From NCBI GenBank assembly GCA_016210125.1, contig JACQUS010000467.1, positions 1 to 15,653 of the forward strand: DNA of 15,653 nucleotides, written 5' to 3'. Below the pieces are notes generated by a model, which did not search any database, was not told the DNA's origin, and saw only the letters and a list, made by a program, of their open reading frames with translations. Positions 1 through 7,056 of this stretch are shown here, piece after piece. Position 1 is the stretch's first letter. Each line of letters begins with the position of its first letter. The DNA comes from Chloroflexota bacterium (GTDB taxonomy: Bacteria; Chloroflexota; UBA6077; FW602-bin22; JACQUS01). Both the position numbers and the translations under genes were made by a program.

Positions 1-506
1 TCGTAGCTCTGCTCGACCATGCCGTAGGGGCTGCTATTCGTCTTGTAGCCCTCCGGCGTCGTCGGCGAGAATTGCCCGCCGGTCGACTCGTAGCCTAGGT
101 TGTCCTCACAGATGACGACGACCCCGAGGTTGCGGCGCGCCGCGTGGACCAGGTGCGAGGTGCCGATCGCCGCCGCGTCGCCGTCGCCGACGACCAGGAC
201 GATCTTCTTGTCCGGCTGGGCGATCTTGAGCCCGGTGGCGACCGCCATCGCCCGGCCGTGCGTCGCGCCGTAGTTGTCGCCGTTCCACGTCCCGTAGGTC
301 TGCCGGCCGACGCAGCCGATGCCGGTGCCGAGGATCACGTCCTCGGTCTTCCAGCCCAGCTCGTCGATGGCCTGCAGGATCCAGTTCTCGATCATGCCGA
401 TGCCGCAGCCGTGGCAGGCCTTGGTCGGGATCTGGCTGGGGCGCAGGTACTTCGCCGCCAGGCGGTTCATCTGCGAGAGGCGGTTGTCGCGGACCTCGAC
501 GGCCAT
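1..506 (-). CDS. korB: 2-oxoacid:ferredoxin oxidoreductase, TPP-binding beta subunit (partial)
   Basis: Beta subunit of a 2-oxoglutarate/2-oxoacid:ferredoxin oxidoreductase. It holds thiamine pyrophosphate, on which the 2-oxoacid is decarboxylated before CoA transfer, with electrons passed to ferredoxin. About 168 N-terminal codons are visible and the rest lies beyond the left edge. The translation shows CHGCGIG (about residue 32), the TPP/Mg motif GDGDAAAIG with the downstream RRN...EDN, and STGGQFSPTTP, all typical of KorB-type proteins. The ATG at 506 shares its A with the TAA stop of the alpha gene (TAATG), so translation is probably coupled. The usual KorB motif YGMTGGQ reads YESTGGQ here, so substrate preference is uncertain. 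Family membership is secure; the 2-oxoglutarate assignment is an inference. Confidence 0.93.
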   Translation of the reverse strand, partial: MAVEVRDNRLSQMNRLAAKYLRPSQIPTKACHGCGIGMIENWILQAIDELGWKTEDVILGTGIGCVGRQTYGTWNGDNYGATHGRAMAVATGLKIAQPDKKIVLVVGDGDAAAIGTSHLVHAARRNLGVVVICEDNLGYESTGGQFSPTTPEGYKTNSSPYGMVEQSY

Positions 507-1744
507 TAGCGCACCTCCGTCCAGACGTAGGGAAGCTGGGGCATGCCGCGCCCGGCGGCGACGCTCTCCAGCGCCGCCACGACCTCGCCGACCGTGTGCA
601 GCTCGCCGGCCTTGCCGGCGAAGTGCACCTTGCGCCGGTCGGGCGCCGAGCGCTGCACCTCGCGCACGAGCTGCCCGTCGTAGTTCAGCTCGCAGACGAC
701 GAAGTGCGCGTCGCGCGCGAAGAGCTCCTCGGGGAACGGCCAGAGCGAGATCAGCCGCAGGAAGCCGGCGCGGACGCCGCGCTCGCGCGCCGCCAGCACG
801 CCGGTCTTGACCGTGCGTGAGGGCGCGCCGTAGGCCACGGCGATGACCTCGGCGTCGTCGAGGCCGACGGCCTCGTAGCGCAGGAGGAGATCGCGGTGGT
901 GGCGGATCTTGTTGATCAGCCGGTACGACTGCGCCCAGTGCGCCTCGACCTCCTCGATGTCGTAGCCCTCCGGCGTGTGCGCGTAGGCCGAGACACAGAC
1001 GCCCGAGCCAAGGCCGACGACGTTCGGCGGCACGTCGATGGCGTCGCTGCCCTGCGGGAAGAAAGGCATCTCCAGATTCAAGCGCCGCGGCACGACGACC
1101 TCGCCCAGCGCGTCGTAGTCGGCGGGGACGAAGAGGTCCTCCTGCATGTCCGAGATGACCTGGTCGGTGAGGATCGTCACCGGCGTGCGGAAGCGCTCGG
1201 CGAGATTGAACGCGTCGATGGTCAGCCAGTACGTTTCTTGCACGCTGTTGGGCGAGAGGACGATGGTCTCGAAGTTGCCGCCGTGGGAGGCGTAGCGGGC
1301 GACGTAGAACTCGCCCTGCCCGGGGGCGCCGGTGATGCCGCTGACCGGGCCGACGCGCATGGCGTCGACAACGACGACCGGGATCTCGTTGGCGATGCAC
1401 CAGCCGTAGGCGTCGTGCAGCAGTGTGTAGCCGGGACCCGAGGTGGCGGTCATAGTCTTCAGGCCGCCGAGGCTCGCCCCGGCGCACATGTGCAGCCCGG
1501 CCAGCTCGTCCTCGGCCTGCAGGTAGAAGCCGCCGACCTGCGGCAGCCGCTTGGACATATGCTCGGCCACGTCGGTCGCCGGCGTGATGGGATAGCCGGC
1601 GAAGAAGCGGCAGCCGGCGGCGATGGCCGCCTCGGTCAGCGCGTAGGTCCCGACCTCGAGGACCTTGCGCCCCTCGCGGAAGCGCTGCGCCCACTCGACC
1701 CACGGCGCGACCAGCTCCTCGCGCAGCGCGGTCTGAAGTGCCAT
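506..1744 (-). CDS. korA: 2-oxoacid:ferredoxin oxidoreductase, alpha subunit
   Basis: Alpha subunit of the same complex, 412 residues, carrying the pyrimidine-binding half of the TPP site. YPITPAT (about 51-57) and TATSGPG (about 99-105) are hallmark motifs, followed by VGPVSGITGAPGQGEF and a C-terminal transketolase-like domain. I chose the ATG at 1744 over the TTG at 1750: AGGGAGG lies 8 bases before the ATG but only 2 before the TTG. The gene lacks an N-terminal fused gamma domain, so a separate gamma gene is expected downstream (to the left of the window), as in oorDABC. A stretch of roughly 25 residues precedes the usual family start. The 13-base gap to the ferredoxin gene carries the ribosome binding site. 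Family certain, exact 2-oxoacid not. Confidence 0.94.
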   Translation of the reverse strand: MALQTALREELVAPWVEWAQRFREGRKVLEVGTYALTEAAIAAGCRFFAGYPITPATDVAEHMSKRLPQVGGFYLQAEDELAGLHMCAGASLGGLKTMTATSGPGYTLLHDAYGWCIANEIPVVVVDAMRVGPVSGITGAPGQGEFYVARYASHGGNFETIVLSPNSVQETYWLTIDAFNLAERFRTPVTILTDQVISDMQEDLFVPADYDALGEVVVPRRLNLEMPFFPQGSDAIDVPPNVVGLGSGVCVSAYAHTPEGYDIEEVEAHWAQSYRLINKIRHHRDLLLRYEAVGLDDAEVIAVAYGAPSRTVKTGVLAARERGVRAGFLRLISLWPFPEELFARDAHFVVCELNYDGQLVREVQRSAPDRRKVHFAGKAGELHTVGEVVAALESVAAGRGMPQLPYVWTEVR

Positions 1745-1757
1745 ACGCAATCCCTCC

Positions 1758-2048
1758 CTAAGCCACTGCGGCGGCCGGCTGGGCGGCCTCGCGCGGCTCG
1801 ACGTTGAGGCAGAAGTCAGGGCAGATCTGGAAGCAGAGCATGCACCCGACGCACTCGTTCTCGTCCACGATCTCCACCGGGAACCAGCCCATCACGTTGA
1901 CCTGCTTGCTCCACACGAAGACGTTCGTCGGGCAGATGTTGATGCAGAAGCCGCAGGCCTTGCACATGTCCCGCGCCAGGGTGACGCGGAACTTGCCGGC
2001 CAGATTGGCCTTCGCCGGAATCTTCTTCTCGCGGAACAGCCCTGCCAT
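1758..2048 (-). CDS. korD: 2x[4Fe-4S] ferredoxin-type delta subunit of 2-oxoacid oxidoreductase
   Basis: Small iron-sulfur electron-transfer subunit, 96 residues. Two classical cluster motifs are present, CKACGFCINICP and CVGCMLCFQICP (C-x2-C-x2-C-x3-CP), enough for two [4Fe-4S] clusters. It is first in the operon and followed by korA and korB, the order of the oorDABC 2-oxoglutarate:acceptor oxidoreductase. I chose the ATG at 2048, with GAGGGA 7 bases upstream. A longer reading from 2087 starts inside the predicted -10 element and is unlikely. The C-terminus ends in an Ala/Pro-rich tail. It probably accepts electrons from the alpha/beta core and hands them to a soluble ferredoxin or a membrane complex; the acceptor is not visible here. 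Confidence 0.92.
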   Translation of the reverse strand: MAGLFREKKIPAKANLAGKFRVTLARDMCKACGFCINICPTNVFVWSKQVNVMGWFPVEIVDENECVGCMLCFQICPDFCLNVEPREAAQPAAAVA

Positions 2049-2077
2049 CGCTTGGTCCCTCTGCTTGTACTGGCCGC

Positions 2078-2106
2078 ATCCTAGCATCGGCCGCGCGCGC
2101 TGTCTA
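2078..2106 (-). promoter_or_regulatory. Predicted sigma70-like promoter of the korDAB operon
   Basis: On the minus strand, TAGACA (2106-2101, 5 of 6 to the -35 consensus) is followed after exactly 17 bases by TAGGAT (2083-2078, 4 of 6 to the -10). The start of transcription would fall near 2071, giving a leader of about 23 bases that holds the ribosome binding site of korD. Read by eye from sequence only. Confidence 0.45.
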
Positions 2107-2114
2107 ATAGCGTC

Positions 2115-2135
2115 TCGTTATGGATTCCATAGCGA
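2115..2135. promoter_or_regulatory. Perfect-centred dyad between the MFS stop and korD promoter
   Basis: TCGTTATGGA, one T, then TCCATAGCGA forms a 10-bp inverted repeat with one G-T pair. It lies 3 bases after the MFS stop codon and ends 9 bases before the predicted -35 of korDAB. No T-run follows it on the minus strand, so it is a weak terminator candidate. A protein-binding operator upstream of the korDAB promoter is at least as likely. Confidence 0.4.
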
Positions 2136-2137
2136 CC

Positions 2138-3502
2138 TTAGTAGTGCTCGTGGTGCGCATCTACGAGGGCGCGCCCGCCCGGCTCGGGAGCGGCGAAGAC
2201 CGGCCCGTCCGACTGCCGCGGCAGGGCCAGAATGCACGGCACAGCCACCAGGCCCAAGAGGGCGGCCAGCGCGATGGACAGCGTGTAGCTGCCGGTCCAG
2301 TCGAAGAGCACGCCTCCCAGCCAGCCCCCAAGGCCCATGCCGACGAGCGCCCCGACCATCTCCCAGGCGTGGATGGAGTTGAGCGGCGCCCGGGCGCCGT
2401 AGTACCGGCGATTCAGGATGGGGAAGCTCGACATCTCGGCACCGAAGGCCAGGCCGAAGGCGATCGAGATGAGGTAGAGGGCCAGCGTGCTGTCGGCCCA
2501 GAGATACGAGAGCACGGCAAGGGATTGCAGGGCATAGCCGAGCGTGAGGATCGTCTTGGCGCTCCAACGCTCGATTAGGATGGGAACGCCGAAACGGCTC
2601 ACGATAGACACCACCGAGACCGTGCTAAGGAGGCCGGCGGCGAGCACGTCGGGCACGCCCTTGAGCACCGCCAGGCGCACGACGTGCGCCAGGGGCACGG
2701 CGTGGGCGACGCAGCCGAGAAAGTGCATGGCGATGAGCAGCCAGATCGTACGGTCTCGCCGGACCTGGCTCAGACCGACGGGCGGAGCGGGCCGGCGCGC
2801 GACCGGGCCCGTCGCGGCGGATGCTCCCTGGCCATACGCGCTGAGCCCAAGCTGCGCCGGGTGGCTGCGCAGGAGCAGGGCCGCGGCGAGCATCGGGACG
2901 CCGGTGACGACGCCGAGGATGAGGAACGCCCGCGTCCAGCCGAGGGTGGAGATGAGCCAGCCGAACAGGACTGCCAGCACGAACGGGCCTAAGCCGGCCG
3001 CGGCGAAGGTCAGGCCAACCGCCGTGCCGGCGCGGCGGTGAAACCACTGCGTCATGGTCACCGGAAGCAGCGTCGTGAAGATCACGCCGGTGCCCCCGGT
3101 TAGGACGGCGTAGAAGACGTAGAACTGCCACAGCTCGGTCATCAGGGCCGTAAGCAGCAGGCCGGCGACGAACAGGACGACGGCGACGATGGCCACCGGC
3201 CGGACGCCGAACGTATCGGCGAGCCACCCGGCCAGCAGCGCCAGGGGCACGCCCGAGACGAAGAGGATGAAGTAGGCGAACGACACTGCGCCGAGGCTCC
3301 ACCCGAACTGCTCGACCAACGGGGACACGAAGACGCCGAAGGAGTTGCGCATCCCAGCGGAGACGGTAACGATGAGCATCGCACACGCCAGCACCACCCC
3401 TGCGTAGTGCCACCGGCGGCCCAGCGCCAAGGCCAGAGGGTCCAGGGCGAGCAGACGCCCCACCCGCGGGAGCACCGCGTCTGCTCGCTCGACGTTGCCC
3501 AT
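2138..3502 (-). CDS. MFS transporter, oxalate/formate antiporter (OFA)-like
   Basis: Inner-membrane major facilitator of 454 residues with about 12 hydrophobic segments, split by a polar loop near the middle rich in Arg and Pro. The N-terminal part, with RNSFGVFVSPLVEQFGW and then LAGWLADTFGVRPV (the MFS loop 2-3 motif), is typical of OFA/monocarboxylate-type carriers, which exchange or co-transport small carboxylates; the actual substrate is unknown. I chose the ATG at 3502, with AGAGGA 7 bases upstream. Longer readings add only an Arg/Gly-rich stretch without hydrophobic character. The gene is divergent from a LysR-type regulator 162 bases away, the usual arrangement when such a regulator controls its neighbour, so this carrier is its most likely target. 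Confidence 0.88.
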   Translation of the reverse strand: MGNVERADAVLPRVGRLLALDPLALALGRRWHYAGVVLACAMLIVTVSAGMRNSFGVFVSPLVEQFGWSLGAVSFAYFILFVSGVPLALLAGWLADTFGVRPVAIVAVVLFVAGLLLTALMTELWQFYVFYAVLTGGTGVIFTTLLPVTMTQWFHRRAGTAVGLTFAAAGLGPFVLAVLFGWLISTLGWTRAFLILGVVTGVPMLAAALLLRSHPAQLGLSAYGQGASAATGPVARRPAPPVGLSQVRRDRTIWLLIAMHFLGCVAHAVPLAHVVRLAVLKGVPDVLAAGLLSTVSVVSIVSRFGVPILIERWSAKTILTLGYALQSLAVLSYLWADSTLALYLISIAFGLAFGAEMSSFPILNRRYYGARAPLNSIHAWEMVGALVGMGLGGWLGGVLFDWTGSYTLSIALAALLGLVAVPCILALPRQSDGPVFAAPEPGGRALVDAHHEHY

Positions 3503-3587
3503 GCCACCATCCTCTGCGCCGCGTCGGCGGCCCCGGCGACGGCCGTCATCCGCTCGCGCGCGTCCGGCCGTCGCGCGCCCGACCGGC

Positions 3588-3617
3588 ATTATGCGCCTAC
3601 CCGGCCGCCGGTGTCGA
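3588..3617 (-). promoter_or_regulatory. Predicted promoter of the OFA-like MFS gene
   Basis: On the minus strand, TCGACA (3617-3612, 5 of 6) and CATAAT (3593-3588, 5 of 6) are 18 bases apart. The -10 sits in a small palindrome, GCATTATGC (3586-3594). The leader would be about 80 bases. Its -35 overlaps that of the divergent regulator promoter. Confidence 0.4.
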
Positions 3618-3641
3618 CCCGGCAGGCGAGCTTGCTATGAT
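3614..3641 (+). promoter_or_regulatory. Predicted promoter of the LysR-type regulator
   Basis: TCGACC (3614-3619, 4 of 6) and TATGAT (3636-3641, 5 of 6) are 16 bases apart, placing the transcript start around 3648, just ahead of the GTG start at 3665. The -35 shares the GTCGAC core with the opposite-strand promoter. Confidence 0.4.
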
Positions 3642-3664
3642 GAGGGCAGCGCCGAGGTACCGCG

Positions 3665-4624
3665 GTGGACCTATCGCTCCAGCAGCTCCGCGTCTTTTTG
3701 ACCGTCGCGCGGCGGCTGAGCTTCACGCGCGCCGCCGAGGAGCTGTTCCTGACGCAGCCGGCGGTCAGCGTCCAGGTGCAGAAGCTGGAGCGCGTCGTCG
3801 GCCAGCGGCTCTTCGAGCATCTCGGCAAGCGTGTGCGCCTGACGCCGGCCGGCGAGCTGCTCTGCCGCTATGCCGAGCGCCTGCTCGACCTCACCGAGGA
3901 GTTGCGCGCCCAGCTGGCCGAGCTGAGCGACGCCTGCCAGGGCGTGCTCGGCATCGGCGCGAGCACGACGATCGGCGTCAGCGTGCTCCCCGCGCTGCTC
4001 CAACGCTTCCGCGCTCGCCATCCCGGTGTGTTGCTGCGGCTGCACATCGGCAACGTGCCGGAGGTCGCGCAGCGCGTGCTGGATGGCCAGCTCGACCTCG
4101 GCCTCATCGCCGGCGACCACCCGCACGAGCACCTGCAGAGCCGACCGTTCCTCGACGACGAGCTGGTCCTGGTCGTCCCGCCGACGCACCGCTGGGCCTC
4201 CTGTCCAGCGATCGAGCCGCGCGCGCTGAGCGGCGAGCCGCTCATCCTGCGCGAGCGCGGCTCGACCACGCGCGCCGCCGTCGAGCAGGCGCTGGCGGCG
4301 GCCGGCGTGGCGCTGAACGTCGTCGCCGAGCTGAACAACAACGAGGCCTTGCTGGAGGCGGTGGAGCTGGGCATCGGCGTCGCGATGGTCTCGCGCTACC
4401 CGGCGCTGGCCAAGATCGAGACCGGCCGGCTGTGGCAGGTGCCGGTGGCTAGGCTGGCGCTTAGGCGCTCGTTCAACGTCATTGCCCAGCGCGGCAAGCA
4501 CCGCACCCCAGCGATGCGCGCCTTCGAGGCGCTCTTGGACGAGGCCCGCGAGGCCGACTGGTGGCCCAGGGCTCGTGGCGCACGGCGGGAGGCGGCCGGC
4601 GCCGCCGACCAGGGCGAGGGGTGA
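3665..4624 (+). CDS. LysR-type transcriptional regulator
   Basis: DNA-binding regulator of 319 residues. The N-terminal winged helix-turn-helix (about residues 1-60) has the family signature LRVFLTVARRLSFTRAAEEL...TQPAVSVQVQKLE...LFEHLGKRVRLTPAGE. A linker helix and a two-lobed effector-binding domain follow. I chose the GTG at 3665, with GAGG 7 bases upstream; nothing upstream in frame resembles the family. The C-terminal 25 or so residues are a charged, Arg/Ala-rich tail beyond the usual end. It probably controls the divergent MFS gene and itself, with a small organic acid as effector (inference from arrangement). Control of the 4920-5668 pair is unlikely because 295 bases without a gene intervene. 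Confidence 0.93.
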   Translation: MDLSLQQLRVFLTVARRLSFTRAAEELFLTQPAVSVQVQKLERVVGQRLFEHLGKRVRLTPAGELLCRYAERLLDLTEELRAQLAELSDACQGVLGIGASTTIGVSVLPALLQRFRARHPGVLLRLHIGNVPEVAQRVLDGQLDLGLIAGDHPHEHLQSRPFLDDELVLVVPPTHRWASCPAIEPRALSGEPLILRERGSTTRAAVEQALAAAGVALNVVAELNNNEALLEAVELGIGVAMVSRYPALAKIETGRLWQVPVARLALRRSFNVIAQRGKHRTPAMRAFEALLDEAREADWWPRARGARREAAGAADQGEG

Positions 4625-4919
4625 CGGCGGCGCGATGCCGGCGGCGAGGCGCGCCCGCCGGACACGTCTGGGCCGCCGGGTGACGCCGCGAGCCACTGCG
4701 AGCTCGGCTTCCGCGACGCGCGCTGGCGCCAGGCCCGGGGCTGGGCGATGCGTCCGGTCCGGCGAGGTTCGCGCCCGCGCGGAACGGGGCGCTGCGGTCG
4801 AAGGACCTGGCGGCTCCCGGCGCGCGCCGCGCTGGGGCCTCGCGGGCAACGAGCGACGCGTGGCAGATGTCGTGGGGCTGTGGGAGGCCCGCCGGTGGCT
4901 GGGGAGGAGGGTGAGAGGG
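4625..4919. other. Intergenic stretch without a recognisable gene
   Basis: This 295-base, very GC-rich stretch separates the LysR gene from the next small gene. Open frames cross it on both strands, but none starts with a ribosome binding site or resembles a known protein. I see no convincing promoter or terminator. The last 30 bases are purine-rich (GGGGAGGAGGGTGAGAGGG) and provide the ribosome binding site of the gene at 4920. Confidence 0.5.
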
Positions 4920-5348
4920 ATGTCGTTACCGATAGCCGGCGGGGCTGAGAGCTACCGGGATCTGCTGGAGCACCTCGTCGCAGAAGGGAAGCTCCCGCGT
5001 ACTGCTATCGACCAAGGTGAAGCCTTCTGGCGTGTACACCTGCAGCAGGGCGTCCCCATGCCCAATGGCCAGACAGCGATCATTTCGCTCGATACGCTGT
5101 ATCACCTCCTCGCTGACCACCGCATCTGGCGCAAGCCTGACCGTATTCTCGCCCTGCTGCCGCATGTCTTCGAGGTCCGCACCGCATCACTCAGGCGTTG
5201 GCGTGCGCTTAGTCAATGGGAGGAAGGAGATCAGGTGCTCAGCGGCTATGCTATGTTCGATCCCGATGGGCGGCTGCGCACACTGCACGTCGTGCGGCCG
5301 CGCGAACTGCGCCGCATGCAGCGGCAAGGAGAGCGCCTATGGCCGTAG
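4920..5348 (+). CDS. Small protein, possible BECR-fold toxin-like partner
   Basis: A 142-residue protein that I do not recognise with certainty. Its central part (residues 57-80, YHLL.DHR...KPDRI) followed by a strand-rich C-terminal half (SGYAMFDPDGRLRTLHVVRP, about 108-127) recalls the layout of BECR-fold (barnase/EndoU/colicin E5/RelE-like) nuclease domains, in which a His/Arg segment precedes a beta sheet. That is pattern resemblance, not proof. The ATG at 4920 has GAGGG 8 bases upstream. Codon use is less GC-biased than in the flanking genes (TTA, ATA, CTA occur), suggesting acquisition. The stop overlaps the next gene by 10 bases, so the two are co-translated. No signal peptide or membrane segment is visible. 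Confidence 0.75.
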   Translation: MSLPIAGGAESYRDLLEHLVAEGKLPRTAIDQGEAFWRVHLQQGVPMPNGQTAIISLDTLYHLLADHRIWRKPDRILALLPHVFEVRTASLRRWRALSQWEEGDQVLSGYAMFDPDGRLRTLHVVRPRELRRMQRQGERLWP

Positions 5349-5668
5349 TCAGGGCATCGACAGCAGGGACCGCGTCCCTAGACGTGCTGGTACTCCGCGT
5401 AGAGAACCCGGCTGTGGGCGACTGGACCGCCGACCCCGTCGATGGGACCGGGATGCTTGCGGTCCTACGTGAGGTGGATGAACACGACGAGGCAACCGGA
5501 CGGATCGCCGGAGTGGAGATCGTGGACTTTCTCCACTTCGACCGCTGGGACGCCCTGCCGAAGCTGGATGTCCTCTGGGAGCTTCCCGGCCAGGAGCCCC
5601 TGCTGCTCGATGAGCTGCTCAAGCGCGAGCAGCGCCGGCTGCGGCAGCAGGCCAAGGTGGTTGCCTAG
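5339..5668 (+). CDS. Small DUF2283-like protein, possible antitoxin
   Basis: A 109-residue acidic protein. DVLVLRVENPAVGDW (15-29), a run of strands, and GRIAGVEIVDF (54-64) resemble the DUF2283 pattern (D-x-L-x-x-R-hydrophobic ... G-R-hydrophobic-x-G-hydrophobic-E-hydrophobic-hydrophobic). DUF2283 proteins are often encoded next to DUF4258/BECR-type small proteins in putative toxin-antitoxin pairs. The C-terminus is a charged helix rich in Lys, Arg and Gln, which could bind DNA or the partner. The ATG at 5339 has AAGGAG 7 bases upstream and lies inside the end of the preceding gene. Gene reality is likely because of the tight overlap and strong ribosome binding site; function is inference. 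Confidence 0.75.
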   Translation: MAVVRASTAGTASLDVLVLRVENPAVGDWTADPVDGTGMLAVLREVDEHDEATGRIAGVEIVDFLHFDRWDALPKLDVLWELPGQEPLLLDELLKREQRRLRQQAKVVA

Positions 5669-5735
5669 CCCCTAGCCTTTATACTCTTTCCCGTTGCGGA
5701 CGGCACGATGGGCACCGCCCCACCGCAGGAGTGAG

Positions 5736-5765
5736 GTGCAGAGGGGGCGGTAGCCGCCTCTGCAC
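5736..5765. terminator. Hairpin between convergent genes, probable two-way terminator
   Basis: GTGCAGAGG pairs perfectly with CCTCTGCAC, and three further G-C pairs extend the stem after one mismatch, leaving a 4-base loop. It lies between the stop of the plus-strand pair (5668) and the stop of the minus-strand CoA-transferase (5817), where a terminator is expected. A T-rich tail is absent on both sides (CTCCCCTTCCC follows on plus), so strength is uncertain. Confidence 0.5.
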
Positions 5766-5816
5766 TCCCCTTCCCGCATCCGGCACGGATGATGCCACTG
5801 CCAACGAGAATGAGTA

Positions 5817-7037
5817 TCAGCCCACGGCCCCGCTCGCCCGCACGGCGGCGATGCGCGCGGCGTCGTAGCCGAGCACCTCGCGCAGGACCTCGTCGGTGTG
5901 CTCGCCGACGTCGGGCACGCGGCGGGCCTCCGGCTCGGGCACGGCCGACATCTTGACCGGATTGCCCATGATGCGAACCGCGCCGACGACCGGGTGCTCC
6001 ATGGTCAGCACCATGCGCCGCGCGGCGATGTGCGGGCAGGCCATCATCTCGGCCACCGTCTGCACCGGCGCCGCGGCCACCCCGCGCTCGCCGAGGTAGT
6101 CGCTGGCCTCGACCTTGCCCCGCTCGGCCAGCCAGCCCTCGAGGATCGGGCGCAGGACGCTCTCGTCGCAGCGCGCGCGGTCGCCGGGCGTCGCCAGGCG
6201 CGGGTCGCTCATAAGGTCCTCGCGCCCGATGGCTTTGCACAGGCTCGTCCACGAGGTGCTCGGCGCGGCGGCGATGGCGACGTAGCCGTCTCGCGCGCGG
6301 TAGATGTCGTACGGCCCGGCGATCGTCTCTCCGCCGCGCGACGTCGCCTCGCCCGTCAGCGCGTAGGTCATCGCCGGCCGCTCACACAAGGCCGCCATCG
6401 CGTCGTACATCGCGACGTCGACGAGCTGCCCCTGCCCAGTGATCTCACGCATGCGCAGCGCCATGAGCACGCCAATGGTGCAGTACAGCGCCGGCACGAG
6501 GTCGCCGATGATCGTGCCCACGGCCGTCGGCGGGCCGTCGCGCTGGCCGGTGATGTCCATGAGCCCGCTGAGCGCTTGGGCGATCAGGTCGTAGGCCGCC
6601 CGCTGCCCGTAAGGGCTCTCGTAGATATCCGCGTGGCCGAAGCCGGAGATGGCGGCGTAGATGATGCGCGGGTTGACCTCGCGGAGCTGTGCATAGCCGA
6701 GGCCAAAGCGCTCCATGGTGCCGGGCGCGTAGTTCTCCCAGACGACGTCGGCGTGCTTGACCAGCTCACGGAGCAGGTCCTGCCCCGCCGGGCTGCGCAG
6801 GTCGAGCGCGATGCTGCGCTTGTTGCGGCTGAAACGAAAGATGCCGCCGCCGAGGCGCAGCGCGTCCATGCCAGGCCGGAACGGCCCGAACTCGCGCATG
6901 AGGTCGCCGGTGCCGGGGCGCTCGATCTTGATGACGTCGGCGCCGGCGTCGGCGAAGAGCATCGTGCAGAACGGGCCGGCGGCCATCTGCGTGAGGTCGA
7001 GGACGCGCAGGCCCTGAAGCGGTCGCGTCGGTTGCAC
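5817..7037 (-). CDS. CaiB/BaiF-family (family III) CoA-transferase
   Basis: Cytoplasmic class III CoA-transferase of 406 residues, the usual length. It moves CoA between carboxylic acids through an enzyme-bound aspartyl intermediate; D179 in GTIIGDLVPA is the likely nucleophile by position. Family motifs are present in order: LRVLDLTQMAAGPFCTMLFAD near the N-terminus (given here as its two halves LRVLDLTQ and AGPFCTMLFAD), ADVIKIERPGTGD, RNKRSIALDL, and GQGQLVDVAMYDAM. The start is GTG at 7037 with AGGAG 9 bases upstream. It is the last gene of a three-gene operon after an M24 peptidase and an MFS carrier, with 19 bases between its start and the carrier's stop. Substrate cannot be read from sequence; carnitine-, formyl- and racemase-type relatives share these motifs. 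Confidence 0.92.
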   Translation of the reverse strand: MQPTRPLQGLRVLDLTQMAAGPFCTMLFADAGADVIKIERPGTGDLMREFGPFRPGMDALRLGGGIFRFSRNKRSIALDLRSPAGQDLLRELVKHADVVWENYAPGTMERFGLGYAQLREVNPRIIYAAISGFGHADIYESPYGQRAAYDLIAQALSGLMDITGQRDGPPTAVGTIIGDLVPALYCTIGVLMALRMREITGQGQLVDVAMYDAMAALCERPAMTYALTGEATSRGGETIAGPYDIYRARDGYVAIAAAPSTSWTSLCKAIGREDLMSDPRLATPGDRARCDESVLRPILEGWLAERGKVEASDYLGERGVAAAPVQTVAEMMACPHIAARRMVLTMEHPVVGAVRIMGNPVKMSAVPEPEARRVPDVGEHTDEVLREVLGYDAARIAAVRASGAVG

Positions 7038-7056
7038 CGTAGCTCTCTCCTGTTAG

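Noticed and set aside
896..1807. Long plus-strand open frames opposite korA and other minus-strand genes
   Set aside because: Typical antisense shadows of GC-rich genes: Arg/Asp/Val-rich, no motifs, while the other strand has clear families.
3671..4849. 392-residue minus-strand frame opposite the LysR gene
   Set aside because: Shadow of the regulator; no recognisable motif and Arg/Gln/Leu-biased composition.
4625..4919. A coding extension of the 4920 gene upstream in frame
   Set aside because: Arg/Ala-rich low-complexity translation, no start with a ribosome binding site before 4920.
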